64,000 bases of DNA from an uncultured Candidatus Melainabacteria bacterium (lineage in GTDB: Bacteria; Cyanobacteriota; Vampirovibrionia; Gastranaerophilales; Gastranaerophilaceae): assembly GCA_934717855.1 (NCBI GenBank), contig CAKUZI010000006.1, positions 62,001 to 126,000 on the forward strand, read 5' to 3'. This document shows positions 1 through 8,424 of the stretch, in pieces; within the stretch, counting starts at the first letter, position 1; each line of letters opens with the position of its first letter. Below the pieces are notes generated by a model, which was given only the letters and a program-made list of their open reading frames with translations, searched no databases and was not told the origin of the DNA. Position numbers and translations under genes: made by a program.

Positions 1-414
1 AAACAATTAGCAGATATGATTGCCGTTTCTTCAATTACACCGGGGCCTGTAGGGGTGAATGTTGCAACTTTTGCCGGATTTACGACAGGTGGAGTTTTAG
101 GGGCATTAATTGCAACAATTGCAGTAATTTTGCCATCATTGATTTTGATTATTATTATTTCAAAATTGTTGGAACAATTTAGGCAAAACAAATATGTTCA
201 ATCCGTGATTTATACGTTAAAACCAGCAGGATGCGGACTTTTGGCAGCTGTTGGAGTTGATATGTTTATAAATAATATAAACATTTTTGGAATGGTATTG
301 CTTGTCGGGCTATTTATTGCAAGTATTACTGAAAAACGAGATCCATTGTTTTATATTGCAGTATCTGCTTTTGTGGGGTTGGTTGCAGGATTTTTTAATT
401 TGACAGGGAATTAA
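1..414 (+). CDS. Chromate transporter family protein, C-terminal part
   Basis: The reading frame is open from base 1, so the start lies outside the window and 137 C-terminal residues are visible. It is hydrophobic, with about three membrane segments, and contains a TPGPVG turn near the visible start followed by a Gly-rich helix. This matches the second half of ChrA-type chromate/anion transporters (CHR family, inner membrane). CHR proteins in many Firmicutes and related bacteria are encoded as two half-size genes, so this may be the second half-gene or the end of a long one. It overlaps the convergent comM gene by 20 bases. The substrate cannot be told from sequence; chromate is only the family name. 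Confidence 0.8.
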   Translation, partial: KQLADMIAVSSITPGPVGVNVATFAGFTTGGVLGALIATIAVILPSLILIIIISKLLEQFRQNKYVQSVIYTLKPAGCGLLAAVGVDMFINNINIFGMVLLVGLFIASITEKRDPLFYIAVSAFVGLVAGFFNLTGN

Positions 415-1930
415 GCATCCTGTATTGCAAAGCTTGCATAAGGTGAGTTTGTTTAATATTTTCTGAGCTGTCTAAATCTGCGATTGTGCGGGCAAGTTTC
501 AAAATTCTATCATAGCGTCTGCCGGAAAGCTGGTATTTTACAACAGCCATTTTTAACAACTCTGCGGATGCTTTATCAATTTGGCAATATTTTTTAATTA
601 GTTTAGATGTTAATTCTGAGTTTGTTAAAATTCCATCATTTTTATAGCGTTCTGCCTGTATTTTTCTTGCTTTGACAACTCTTTTTCGAATATCTTCAGA
701 TGTTTCTGTAGTCGGTTGTGTATTTAAAAGTTCTTCTGAGGTAAGTCTTGGAACTTCTACTTGCAAATCAATTCTATCTAATAATGGACCGGAGAGGCGA
801 GATTGATATCTGTTTATTTGAAAATCTGAGCAGGTGCATTGTTTTTGCTTGTCGCCTAAATATCCGCAAGGACAAGGGTTCATAGCACCTAACAACATAA
901 ATTTTGCAGGATATTTGATAGAATGTTTTGCTCTTGAGATAACTATTTCACCATCTTCAAGCGGTTGGCGCAAAACTTCTAAAACATTTCTCGGAAATTC
1001 TACCATTTCATCTAAAAATAAAACTCCTCTGTGTGCAAGTGTAATTTCTCCCGGTTTTGGAATTGTTCCGCCCCCGATAATTCCGTTTGCTGATGCAGTG
1101 TGATGAACAGCGCGGAAAGGACGTTTTGTCATGAGGGGTTCTTGTGATGATAAAAGTCCTGAAATACTGTATATTTTTGTGAGTTCAAGGGCTTCTGAAA
1201 GTTCTAAAGGAGGTAAAATAGATGCAAAACATTTTGCCATCAGAGTTTTGCCGGAACCAGGGGAACCAATCATTAGCATATTATGTCCACCAGCTGCTGA
1301 AATTTCGAGAGCTCGTTTTGCTTTTTGTTGTCCTTTTACGTCTTTAAAATCGTAGACGTAGTCTTGTTTTGAACCTTCTGTGAGGTAATTGTTAATATCT
1401 ATAACAGTTGGCTTTATTGGATTGTCTGAAAAATGGTTGACAACTTCTGCCAAGCTGTTTGCTCCATAAATGTTTACATCACCGGCAAGTCCTGCTTCTT
1501 GAGCGTTTACAGTGGGAACAAATATGTTTTTTATGCCGAAAGATTTTAGGCCAAGAATTAATGGTAAAACTCCGTTTACGCCTCTCAAACTCCCGTCAAG
1601 AGAAAGTTCTCCAATAAATGCGTAATTTTGCAATTTTTCTTCCTGCAAAACTTCTTCTTCTATTAAAAGCCCTATAGCAATTGGCAAATCAAAGTTGGAA
1701 CCCTCTTTTTTAAGGTCTGCTGGGGCAAGATTAATTACAACTTTTTTTGCAGGGAAAGTAAAACCGGAATTTTTTATAGCAGAACGGACTCTATCTCGCG
1801 CTTCATTGATAGCAGTATCCGGTAACCCTACGATTGAAAAAGCCGGCAAACCTCCAAGTACGTCAGTTTCTACAGTGACATTAAAAGCATCAAGCCCAAT
1901 TACGGTTGCAGTTGTAACTTTATTTACCAT
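395..1930 (-). CDS. comM: ComM/YifB family Mg-chelatase-like AAA+ ATPase
   Basis: A 511-residue cytoplasmic AAA+ ATPase. The N-terminal ChlI-type domain covers about residues 20-145. The Walker A motif GSPGSGKT is at 222-229. A Cys-rich NPCPCGY...CTC segment follows, as is usual in this family, and the Mg-chelatase C-terminal domain ends the protein. Full family length (about 500). ComM is a helicase that promotes branch migration during integration of transforming DNA in naturally competent bacteria; in others the role is less clear. The type IV pilus/secretion genes elsewhere in the window make a DNA-uptake role plausible but unproven. There is no Shine-Dalgarno sequence; a TATAAT box lies 6 nt before the ATG, suggesting a leaderless mRNA. 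Confidence 0.93.
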   Translation of the reverse strand: MVNKVTTATVIGLDAFNVTVETDVLGGLPAFSIVGLPDTAINEARDRVRSAIKNSGFTFPAKKVVINLAPADLKKEGSNFDLPIAIGLLIEEEVLQEEKLQNYAFIGELSLDGSLRGVNGVLPLILGLKSFGIKNIFVPTVNAQEAGLAGDVNIYGANSLAEVVNHFSDNPIKPTVIDINNYLTEGSKQDYVYDFKDVKGQQKAKRALEISAAGGHNMLMIGSPGSGKTLMAKCFASILPPLELSEALELTKIYSISGLLSSQEPLMTKRPFRAVHHTASANGIIGGGTIPKPGEITLAHRGVLFLDEMVEFPRNVLEVLRQPLEDGEIVISRAKHSIKYPAKFMLLGAMNPCPCGYLGDKQKQCTCSDFQINRYQSRLSGPLLDRIDLQVEVPRLTSEELLNTQPTTETSEDIRKRVVKARKIQAERYKNDGILTNSELTSKLIKKYCQIDKASAELLKMAVVKYQLSGRRYDRILKLARTIADLDSSENIKQTHLMQALQYRMLNSLSN

Positions 1931-1975
1931 AGGTGCATTATAACATGAAATATCTTTTTGTTATATAATTATTTT
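1931..1975. promoter_or_regulatory. Divergent pair of leaderless-type promoters
   Basis: The 45-bp gap between comM (minus) and the GT9 gene (plus) holds a TATAAT on each strand: minus 1942-1937 and plus 1964-1969. Each is followed by exactly 6 nt and then the ATG. Neither gene has an AGGAG-like site. The -35 matches are weak (ATAACA, 4/6, near both). Transcripts would begin at or next to the start codon. Confidence 0.5.
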
Positions 1976-2962
1976 ATGAACATATTAGCAATAAATTTTG
2001 GCGGAATTGGCGATGAAATATTTTTCTTGCCGACATTAATATCACTTAAAAAAGAATATCCAAATTCAAAGATTACTCTTGCGCTTGAGCCGAGAAGTAA
2101 AAGCGTTAAGGATTTAACAGATGTTATAGATGATTTGTTTTTGATAGATGTAAAAGGTAAAAATAAATATCTTGAATTATTGAAACTTGTTTTTTTAGCT
2201 CAAAAAGGACATTTTGATATGGTTGTGTCCTCTGGAGGTAATAAACTAATCAGTGTTTTGCTCGCTATGACTGGAATTAAACAGAGATATGGTTATTATA
2301 CAGGTAAATTGAGTCAGATTTTGTTGACAAAAGCTGTGCCATTGAACAAAAAACAATATGCCTGTGCGATGTATCATGATTTAATTACACCGATTACTGC
2401 TCATAAAACGGAGTTGCCTGAAATTAATGTTGCTCCGCAGGAAAAGATTTCCAATACTGTTCTAATTCACCCTGGGGTTAGCAAAATGAGCATTAATAAG
2501 GGTATGATTAAAACAGTTGGTGCTGATGTTTGGGCTGATGTAGTAAGTTTGTTGTTGAAACAAGGAAAACACGTTCTGCTAGCAGGGGGGCCTGATGATA
2601 AAGAGGTTATCGAAAGTATTTTGTCTAAGGTAGATGAGAATTCCCCTAATTTTACAAACTATTATGGTAAAACTAGAAGCCTAAAGGATTTAGCGGTGTT
2701 AATAGGTCAAGCAGAAAAATTTGTATGTTCTGATTCTGCACCATTGCATGTTGGAGTTGCGATGAAAACAAGAACTTATGCGATTTTTGGGCCAACTGAT
2801 GATAAGATGTTAATCCCGCAATCTGACTTGGTTACAGCTATAAAAGCAAACGATAGTTGTTCTATAAAACCTTGTCTTTGGGCTCATCGTCAAACAACTT
2901 GTGAAAATTTAGATTGTTTAAAAATTACCGCACAAGATATTGTAAATGCCGTAAATTCATAA
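1976..2962 (+). CDS. Glycosyltransferase family 9 (heptosyltransferase-like)
   Basis: A 328-residue protein starting MNILAINFGGIGDEIFF, the N-terminal Rossmann strand typical of GT9 ADP-heptose:LPS heptosyltransferases. The C-terminal half has the family signature around SDSAPLHVGVA...FGPTD (about residues 255-280), which binds the nucleotide-sugar. It probably adds a heptose or related sugar to a surface lipid on the cytoplasmic face. The ATG at 1976 is preferred over the in-frame TTG at 1958 because the upstream TATAAT would put transcription start at about 1976. No other LPS gene is adjacent, so the acceptor is unknown. Confidence 0.85.
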   Translation: MNILAINFGGIGDEIFFLPTLISLKKEYPNSKITLALEPRSKSVKDLTDVIDDLFLIDVKGKNKYLELLKLVFLAQKGHFDMVVSSGGNKLISVLLAMTGIKQRYGYYTGKLSQILLTKAVPLNKKQYACAMYHDLITPITAHKTELPEINVAPQEKISNTVLIHPGVSKMSINKGMIKTVGADVWADVVSLLLKQGKHVLLAGGPDDKEVIESILSKVDENSPNFTNYYGKTRSLKDLAVLIGQAEKFVCSDSAPLHVGVAMKTRTYAIFGPTDDKMLIPQSDLVTAIKANDSCSIKPCLWAHRQTTCENLDCLKITAQDIVNAVNS

Positions 2963-2984
2963 AAAACATTGTTAATATGAATGC

Positions 2985-3686
2985 TTAAATTCCTACGCTT
3001 AGTCCGGCGCAAAGGTTGATGGATTGACCTGTAATACCTTTTGCGTCTTCTGAAATTAAGTATTTACAAAGTTTTGCGACTTCTTCAGGTTTTACAAAAC
3101 GGCGTTGTGGAATAGTTTCTACGATTTCTTCTCGTGAAAATTCACTGTCTTCAATAGATGCCATTCCGAGTTCTGTTTCTACCCAACCGGGGTTGATTGT
3201 GTTTACTGTGATGTTGTATTCAGCAAGTTCAAGTGCGAGTGCTTTTGTTAGACCGATAAGACCGGCTTTTGAACTTGAATAAATACTTGCATAAGCTTCG
3301 CCCATAACGCCGGAGATAGAACCAATGTTAATAATTCGTCCCCATTTTTTGCTTTTCATATTAGGAATAGCTTTTGAAGCAAGGTAAGCAGGAGCGATTA
3401 AATTTGTTTGGTAAAGTCTTTGAATATCTGCAATATTCATTTTGTCTAAGTCTGAATAAATGTATTCGCCCGCGTTATTAATCAATACATCAATATTGTT
3501 TTTTTCGATAAAATCTGCCAAAATATTGACATCTTTTGATAGGTCACAAACACAAAAACCTTTAGAGTTACATTCAATTAAGGCTTTTTCATTTCTTCCG
3601 GTAACAAAAACATCGCCAATGTTTTTAAGTTCATTCGCGATTGCGTTACCAATTCCTTTAGATGCACCTGTTACAAGTATGTTCAT
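2985..3686 (-). CDS. Short-chain dehydrogenase/reductase (FabG-like)
   Basis: A 233-residue classical SDR. TGASKGIG near the N-terminus is the dinucleotide-binding motif, NNAG follows at mid-protein, and the YSSSK sequence is the catalytic Tyr-x3-Lys. The NPG...T segment and the C-terminal G-x-S-I-N region are as in 3-oxoacyl-ACP reductases. The substrate is unknown; FabG-type activity is possible, but no other fatty-acid gene is next to it. The start at 3686 is fixed by a GAGGAGG ribosome-binding site 5 nt upstream. That site lies inside a dispersed intergenic repeat (see findings). It is last in the run Nudix-secG-SDR. Confidence 0.85.
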   Translation of the reverse strand: MNILVTGASKGIGNAIANELKNIGDVFVTGRNEKALIECNSKGFCVCDLSKDVNILADFIEKNNIDVLINNAGEYIYSDLDKMNIADIQRLYQTNLIAPAYLASKAIPNMKSKKWGRIINIGSISGVMGEAYASIYSSSKAGLIGLTKALALELAEYNITVNTINPGWVETELGMASIEDSEFSREEIVETIPQRRFVKPEEVAKLCKYLISEDAKGITGQSINLCAGLSVGI

Positions 3687-3735
3687 ACCCCTCCTCGAAA
3701 TCAAAGATTTCGGTCCTCTCTCAAGGAGAGGACAT
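3687..3735. repeat. Fragment of dispersed repeat carrying the SDR ribosome-binding site
   Basis: The segment from the CCCCTCCTCG run to GAGGACATGAAG recurs almost unchanged at 41124-41172. On the minus strand it reads as GAGGAGGGG just before the SDR ATG, so the repeat itself supplies the Shine-Dalgarno sequence. Confidence 0.7.
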
Positions 3736-3748
3736 GAAGTTTCATTTT

Positions 3749-3976
3749 CTATTTAATTATTCCAAAACCTAGTAGGAATGTGCAAATCAAGAATATTCCT
3801 GCAACAATTCCTGTAAGTTTGTTTAAGCCTTTTTCAGCACTCTTTTGAGATGCAAAAACATGTGATGCACCGCCTATGCCGGCAATTCCATCGCCTTTTG
3901 GGGAATGCAACAATATTAATACAATTAGCAATAATGCTGAAGTTATTTGAATAGCCCATACTAAAGTTAGTAACAT
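3749..3976 (-). CDS. secG: Preprotein translocase subunit SecG
   Basis: 75 residues with two hydrophobic segments (about 5-27 and 53-73) separated by a Gly-rich loop with the family pattern LLHSPKGDGI...GGASHVF. SecG is the small, nonessential subunit of the inner-membrane SecYEG channel. The length is normal. Its ATG abuts the TAG of the upstream Nudix gene with no gap, and its AGGAG site sits in the last codons of that gene, so the two are likely translationally coupled. Confidence 0.93.
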   Translation of the reverse strand: MLLTLVWAIQITSALLLIVLILLHSPKGDGIAGIGGASHVFASQKSAEKGLNKLTGIVAGIFLICTFLLGFGIIK

Positions 3977-4663
3977 CTATTTTTTCTCCTTTTTCTTAGA
4001 AATAAAATGAGCTCTTTTTGAATTCAATTTAATATCTTTAAATGTATATAATCTTGCAGGTCTTTTTGATGATGATTTTGTGTATTCGTCAAGTTCAATC
4101 AAACCTTGAGTTGCAAGTGCTTTTTTTCTAAAGTTTCTTTTATCGAGTTTTTTGCCCATAATTAATTCATAGGCTTTTTGCATTTCTGTTAAAGTGAATT
4201 TTTCATTCAATAATTGATATGCAACAGGACAAAGTTCTAATCTTTCACGAGTTCTTTTTAATGAATATTCTATAATGTCTTTGTGGTCGAATGCTAAGGC
4301 AGGCAAGTTAGAAATTTTGTGCCAGCCTAATTCCGGAGTTGTTACAATATTAAAATCTTCAGCTCTAACAAGTGCAAAATAAGCACATGTGATAACCCTT
4401 GCATTAGGGTGACGAAGCGGATCGCCAAAAGTATAAAGCTGTTCAAGATAGACATTGTCTATGTTTGTACGTTCTTTTAAAATTCTAAGTGCCGCTTGGT
4501 CAAGGTTTTCGGATAATCTTACGTATCCACCCGGAATAGCCCACTTATCTTTGAACGGTTCTGTTGTACGTTTTACAAGTAATACATGCAATGCATCATA
4601 TTTCATTGTCATAATAACAACGTCGACTGTAATTTCGTGTGTTTTGGTTTCGTTAAAAATCAT
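3977..4663 (-). CDS. Nudix-domain protein with C-terminal winged helix (NrtR-like regulator)
   Basis: 228 residues. An N-terminal Nudix fold (about 10-140) is followed by an NrtR-type winged-helix domain (about 150-220, with FRKKALATQGLIEL and the basic SSKRPARLYTF tail). The Nudix box at 45-67 begins GGYVRLSE, but the catalytic REUxEE stretch reads RILKER, so two metal-binding Glu are missing. Hydrolysis is therefore doubtful. NrtR proteins use such a domain to sense ADP-ribose and repress NAD-metabolism genes; no NAD gene is adjacent here. The ATG at 4663 is chosen over an upstream one at 4750 because the extra 29 residues are low-complexity and unlike the family. Confidence 0.8.
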   Translation of the reverse strand: MIFNETKTHEITVDVVIMTMKYDALHVLLVKRTTEPFKDKWAIPGGYVRLSENLDQAALRILKERTNIDNVYLEQLYTFGDPLRHPNARVITCAYFALVRAEDFNIVTTPELGWHKISNLPALAFDHKDIIEYSLKRTRERLELCPVAYQLLNEKFTLTEMQKAYELIMGKKLDKRNFRKKALATQGLIELDEYTKSSSKRPARLYTFKDIKLNSKRAHFISKKKEKK

Positions 4664-4823
4664 AAATTCTCTGTCCCTACAATTAATGATATAATAAAAA
4701 TAAAATTTTACATAAGTTAATAGTTTATTTTTATTAACAAAATTTAACATGTTGGCTAATTTTAATCAATTTTTTCAATCGTAAATACTTTATATATATA
4801 CGGGGAATAAATTAGGGATAAAT

Positions 4824-5759
4824 ATGAGAATTATCAACAATTATTTTATGAATAGCTGTATGCCTCCAATAAGGATGAATCCTTTTATGGGTGGTTTTTG
4901 TTGTAATTCATTCAACCCTATGTTTCAATTTGGAATGATGAATTCTTTATTATCTATGCCTCAAATGTTTTCATTCCCTAATTATTCAATGCCAATGTTT
5001 TCACCTATGTCAATGATGGCAAATTATACTATGCCTGTATTGCCGACAAGTGGAAATATTTTTTCAATGGCAAATTCAGCGATGGCTATGCCAGCATTCA
5101 ATTCTATAATGAATTTTTCTATGCCGGCTATGTTAAGTGAACTTAGTTTACTTAATCAGACATTGAGCAGTTTTGGAAGTTTGACTGCTAAAAAATCTAA
5201 AAAAACTTCTTTGGATAACTCTCCTGTCAAGGATACAGGTAAATTGGATAAACACTTTTTGAAAAAGGTGAAACAAGTTGCGAAAAATATAAATTGTGAT
5301 TACAAAGATTTATTGGCAGTTATGAACAGTGAATCTTCTCTTAATCCAAAATCGGGTAACGTAAATTCTGCGGTTGGACTTATTCAATTTACGAAAGATG
5401 CAATAGCTCAACTAAATAAAACGTATGGTTTAAATGTAACAAAAGAAAAAATATTGCAAATGAGCCCGATAGAACAACTGGATCTTGCGGAAAAATACTT
5501 TTTAATGGCTAAAAAACAAACATTTGGCAATAAAAACAGAAAAATGACGGCAGCAGATTTGTATGCAGTAACTTTTCTTCCTGGCAGAGCCGGCAGTGAA
5601 ATCCTTTGCAGGAAAGGTGAACGAAGAAGAGACGGGAAATTACTAAGCTATTATGAAAGCAATTCCGGTCTTGATAAAAATGGTGACAATAAAATTACAA
5701 AGACAGATTTAGCTCAGCATTTAGCAACAAAACGAGTTGATGAGTCCATGTTTGCATAA
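4824..5759 (+). CDS. Lytic-transglycosylase-like protein with Met/Pro/Phe-rich N-terminus
   Basis: 311 residues in two parts. Residues 1-115 are low-complexity and very rich in Met, Phe, Pro, Ser and Asn, without a standard signal peptide. Residues 130-285 resemble a goose-lysozyme/SLT-type fold: an E170-S-x-L-N-P segment fits the catalytic Glu, followed by SAVGLIQFT, the family G-L-x-Q-F motif. A C-terminal DKNGDNKITKTDL stretch looks like a Ca-binding EF-hand or dockerin loop. Likely role: local cleavage of peptidoglycan, perhaps for assembly of an envelope machine. An AGGGA site precedes the ATG. How it is exported is unclear. Confidence 0.7.
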   Translation: MRIINNYFMNSCMPPIRMNPFMGGFCCNSFNPMFQFGMMNSLLSMPQMFSFPNYSMPMFSPMSMMANYTMPVLPTSGNIFSMANSAMAMPAFNSIMNFSMPAMLSELSLLNQTLSSFGSLTAKKSKKTSLDNSPVKDTGKLDKHFLKKVKQVAKNINCDYKDLLAVMNSESSLNPKSGNVNSAVGLIQFTKDAIAQLNKTYGLNVTKEKILQMSPIEQLDLAEKYFLMAKKQTFGNKNRKMTAADLYAVTFLPGRAGSEILCRKGERRRDGKLLSYYESNSGLDKNGDNKITKTDLAQHLATKRVDESMFA

Positions 5760-5861
5760 CCAATTTTCAAAAATTATTACAATTCGACATAATTCATTGA
5801 TGTTCTACGATGTTTCATGTATGGTCATAAAATAGGTGAAATAATTGCGGAAGGATTAGCA

Positions 5862-6947
5862 ATGGATAAGGGATACATCGAAAATGGTTTTATTGTTGAC
5901 GTTAGCAATGCCCAAAAAACCTCTGAAATTATCTATGAATTAAGCAGAGTTTTGGACTTGCCTGATGCTCAAAGTAAAAATGTCTGCCTAAAGTTAGGCG
6001 GGGTTAATTTAACAACTACAGAATTAACAAGTATTAAAGCGCTTGTGGAATCTATGAATTCTGAAATCGGCTTTATTACAACAAGTTCTGATGTGACTGC
6101 AAAATCAGCAGAAGAGCTAGGAATAAGTGTTTCTATTTTAGAAAATAAAGTTCCAACTCCGGATTTTAATGCGGATCAAGAAAAAGTTAACAAAGAATTA
6201 GAAAAAGCATTGGACAAAATTTTTGGAGATGAAACAGTTGAAATCAAAACTTTTGCTCAAGAAAATGATTTGAAAGAATTGAAAAAAGACGCTCCGGCAG
6301 AAGCGGTTCAACCGATTGAAGAAATTAAATTGGAAGATATTGATCCTAAAAATCAGATGGAAACTATTGCAACACCTGTTGTTGAGCCCATTGAAGAAGC
6401 AAAAGCTCCTGAGGATGAAGAGGTTAAGGAAGACGTAAAAGAACCGGTTGCAGAAGTAGAAAACACTGATTTGAAAGAAGAATTAAAAGATTTTAATGCA
6501 GAACTTGAAAATGCAAATAAAATCGAAGGCGAAGATATTGAAGATATTGACTACAATCTTGATGATTTGAGAAAATCTTTGAGAGAAACAGAAAAGCTTC
6601 CAACTCTTTATATTCAAAGAACTTTGCGTTCAGGTCAAAGTATTTCATCAGACGGCAATATTGTTATCATTGGTGATGCAAATCCGGGATCTGAAATTAT
6701 TGCAAAAGGGGATATTACTGTTTGGGGAGTTCTTGGAGGAATTGCTCATGCTGGATCTGCCGGTAATCAATATGCTAAGATTAGAGCGTTGAAAATGAAT
6801 GCAATTCAATTGAGAATTGCTGACACATTTGCAAGACGTCCTGATAATATTAATATTCCATATATTCAAAAGACAGATACTTTTGTCCCGGAAGAGGCTT
6901 GCATTTACAAAAAACAAATTGTTATACATAAAATACATGAATCATAA
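5862..6947 (+). CDS. minC: Septum site-determining protein MinC
   Basis: 361 residues from this start. The N-terminal MinC domain (FIVDVSNAQKTSEIIYEL..., about 8-100) inhibits FtsZ. The C-terminal beta-helix domain (LYIQRTLRSGQ...GDANPGSEIIAKGDI..WG.L.G, about 250-340) binds MinD. Between them lies an acidic linker of about 130 residues rich in Glu, Asp and Lys, far longer than in E. coli MinC (231 residues). ATG 5862 has a GGAAGGA site 7 nt upstream. An in-frame ATG at 5817 has no such site but has a weak TACGAT box 5 nt before it, so a longer leaderless form cannot be excluded. First gene of minCDE. Confidence 0.9.
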   Translation: MDKGYIENGFIVDVSNAQKTSEIIYELSRVLDLPDAQSKNVCLKLGGVNLTTTELTSIKALVESMNSEIGFITTSSDVTAKSAEELGISVSILENKVPTPDFNADQEKVNKELEKALDKIFGDETVEIKTFAQENDLKELKKDAPAEAVQPIEEIKLEDIDPKNQMETIATPVVEPIEEAKAPEDEEVKEDVKEPVAEVENTDLKEELKDFNAELENANKIEGEDIEDIDYNLDDLRKSLRETEKLPTLYIQRTLRSGQSISSDGNIVIIGDANPGSEIIAKGDITVWGVLGGIAHAGSAGNQYAKIRALKMNAIQLRIADTFARRPDNINIPYIQKTDTFVPEEACIYKKQIVIHKIHES

Positions 6948-6964
6948 TATATAAAGGAGAAATA

Positions 6965-7780
6965 ATGAGCGGTAGAGTTATCGTAATAACATCCGGTAAA
7001 GGCGGAGTAGGCAAAACTACAACTAATGCCAATATTGGTACAGCTTTGGCAAGAGCCGGCAAAAAAGTTGTAATGATTGATACTGACCTCGGATTGAGAA
7101 ATTTGGACCTGCTACTTGGTCTTGAAAACAGGATTGTTTATACAATCGTTGACGTTGTTGAAGAACGTTGCAAATTAAAACAAGCATTGGTAAAAGATAA
7201 GAAAAATCCGAACCTTTGTCTTTTAGCAGCAGCTCAAACAAGAGACAAAACAGCGGTTACTGAAGAACAGTTGAAAGATATTTGTGAAAAACTTAAAAAA
7301 GATTTTGACTTTATTCTGGTTGACTGTCCGGCAGGTATTGAACAAGGTTTCCAAAATGCGGTTGCAGGAGCTTCAGAAGCAATTGTTGTTACAACTCCTG
7401 AAATGTCAGCAATTCGTGACGCTGATAGAATTATCGGGCTTTTGGAATCAAAAGAAGAAATTAAATCTTACAAATTGTTGTTGAATAGAGTTCGTCCTAA
7501 CTTGATTGAATCAAAAGATATGGTTAGTGTTGACGAAGTTGTAGATATTCTTTCAGCAGAATTAATCGGTATAATTCCGGAAGATACAGGAATTATTGTT
7601 TCAACTAACAAAGGTGAACCAATTGTTAATGATGAAAAATCATTGGCAGGTAAAGCTTATAGTAATGTTGCAAGAAGAATTATTGGCGAAGATGTTCCGT
7701 TTTTGGATTTAGATGAGCCAAAAGGTGTTATGGCAAGGATTAAGAAATTCTTCTCCGGCTTAACAGGAAAGGAGAAGTAA
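6965..7780 (+). CDS. minD: Septum site-determining ATPase MinD
   Basis: 271 residues. The deviant Walker A motif GKGGVGKT has the signature Lys at 12 and Lys at 17. DTDLGLRNLDLLLGLE follows as in MinD. The C-terminus ends in an amphipathic membrane-targeting helix (MARIKKFFSGL). MinD dimerises on the membrane with ATP, recruits MinC to block FtsZ near the poles, and is released by MinE. The AAAGGAG site is 7 nt before the ATG. minE begins 1 nt after the stop codon, a tight operon. Confidence 0.97.
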   Translation: MSGRVIVITSGKGGVGKTTTNANIGTALARAGKKVVMIDTDLGLRNLDLLLGLENRIVYTIVDVVEERCKLKQALVKDKKNPNLCLLAAAQTRDKTAVTEEQLKDICEKLKKDFDFILVDCPAGIEQGFQNAVAGASEAIVVTTPEMSAIRDADRIIGLLESKEEIKSYKLLLNRVRPNLIESKDMVSVDEVVDILSAELIGIIPEDTGIIVSTNKGEPIVNDEKSLAGKAYSNVARRIIGEDVPFLDLDEPKGVMARIKKFFSGLTGKEK

Positions 7781-7781
7781 G

Positions 7782-8270
7782 ATGATATTACAAAATTTAT
7801 ATAATAAAGTTTTAGGCTTTTTCCGCCAAACCGAACAAGAGGAAACAGAATCTTCAAAAGACACGGCTTGCAATAGATTACGTGTTGTTTTAATGCAGGA
7901 TAGAACGAATTTAACTCCTGAACTTATGGAACGTATGAGAAAAGAAATGGTTGAACTTCTTTCAAAATACGTTGAAATGGATAAAGAAGCACTTGAACTT
8001 AATCTAGAACAAGATGGAGACCAAGTCGCATTGATGCTTTCGATTCCTGTAATTAGAGCGAAAGACGAAGATGAAATTAAAGAAGCTCTTGCTTTAGAAG
8101 ATGCTAAAAAAATGGAAGACGAAGGACAAGATGAGGATGCATCTGAAGAAGAAACAGTTGAAGTTGAGGAAACTGAGATTGTTATAGATTCAGAATCTTT
8201 GGATGATGACATGTCAGACGATGATTACTCTGAAGAAGAGTCTGACGATGACGATAAAGATGCAGAATAA
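7782..8270 (+). CDS. minE: Cell division topological specificity factor MinE, with long acidic tail
   Basis: 162 residues. The N-terminal 95 match MinE: membrane-targeting helix with LGFF, then the MinD-contact helix ACNRLRVVLMQDR and the dimerisation domain ending MLSIPV. MinE stimulates MinD ATPase and so positions the division site. MinE proteins are normally 85-100 residues; here about 60 extra residues (102-162) are almost only Asp, Glu and Ser. A similar acidic insertion is present in the MinC of this operon. The GGAGAAG site overlaps the end of minD. Confidence 0.93.
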   Translation: MILQNLYNKVLGFFRQTEQEETESSKDTACNRLRVVLMQDRTNLTPELMERMRKEMVELLSKYVEMDKEALELNLEQDGDQVALMLSIPVIRAKDEDEIKEALALEDAKKMEDEGQDEDASEEETVEVEETEIVIDSESLDDDMSDDDYSEEESDDDDKDAE

Positions 8271-8291
8271 ATAATCAAAAAATGTAAATGG

Positions 8292-8322
8292 AAAAGAGCT
8301 CGTGAGGGCTCTTTTTTTTTTT
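8292..8322 (+). terminator. Rho-independent terminator after minCDE
   Basis: AAAAGAGC pairs with GCTCTTTT around an 8-nt loop and is followed by a run of T's. It closes the minCDE operon before the ribosomal promoter. Confidence 0.85.
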
Positions 8323-8424
8323 GATAACCAAAAAACAATATTACAAAATGTAACAATTTTTAGTAAAATCTAAAATTTTTTTCAAATATTGTAACGAATT
8401 ATATACAAAAATAAATCCCCCTTG

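Noticed and set aside
1695..1943. Plus-strand frames inside comM
   Set aside because: Shadows of a clearly conserved minus-strand gene; no ribosome-binding site or family match.
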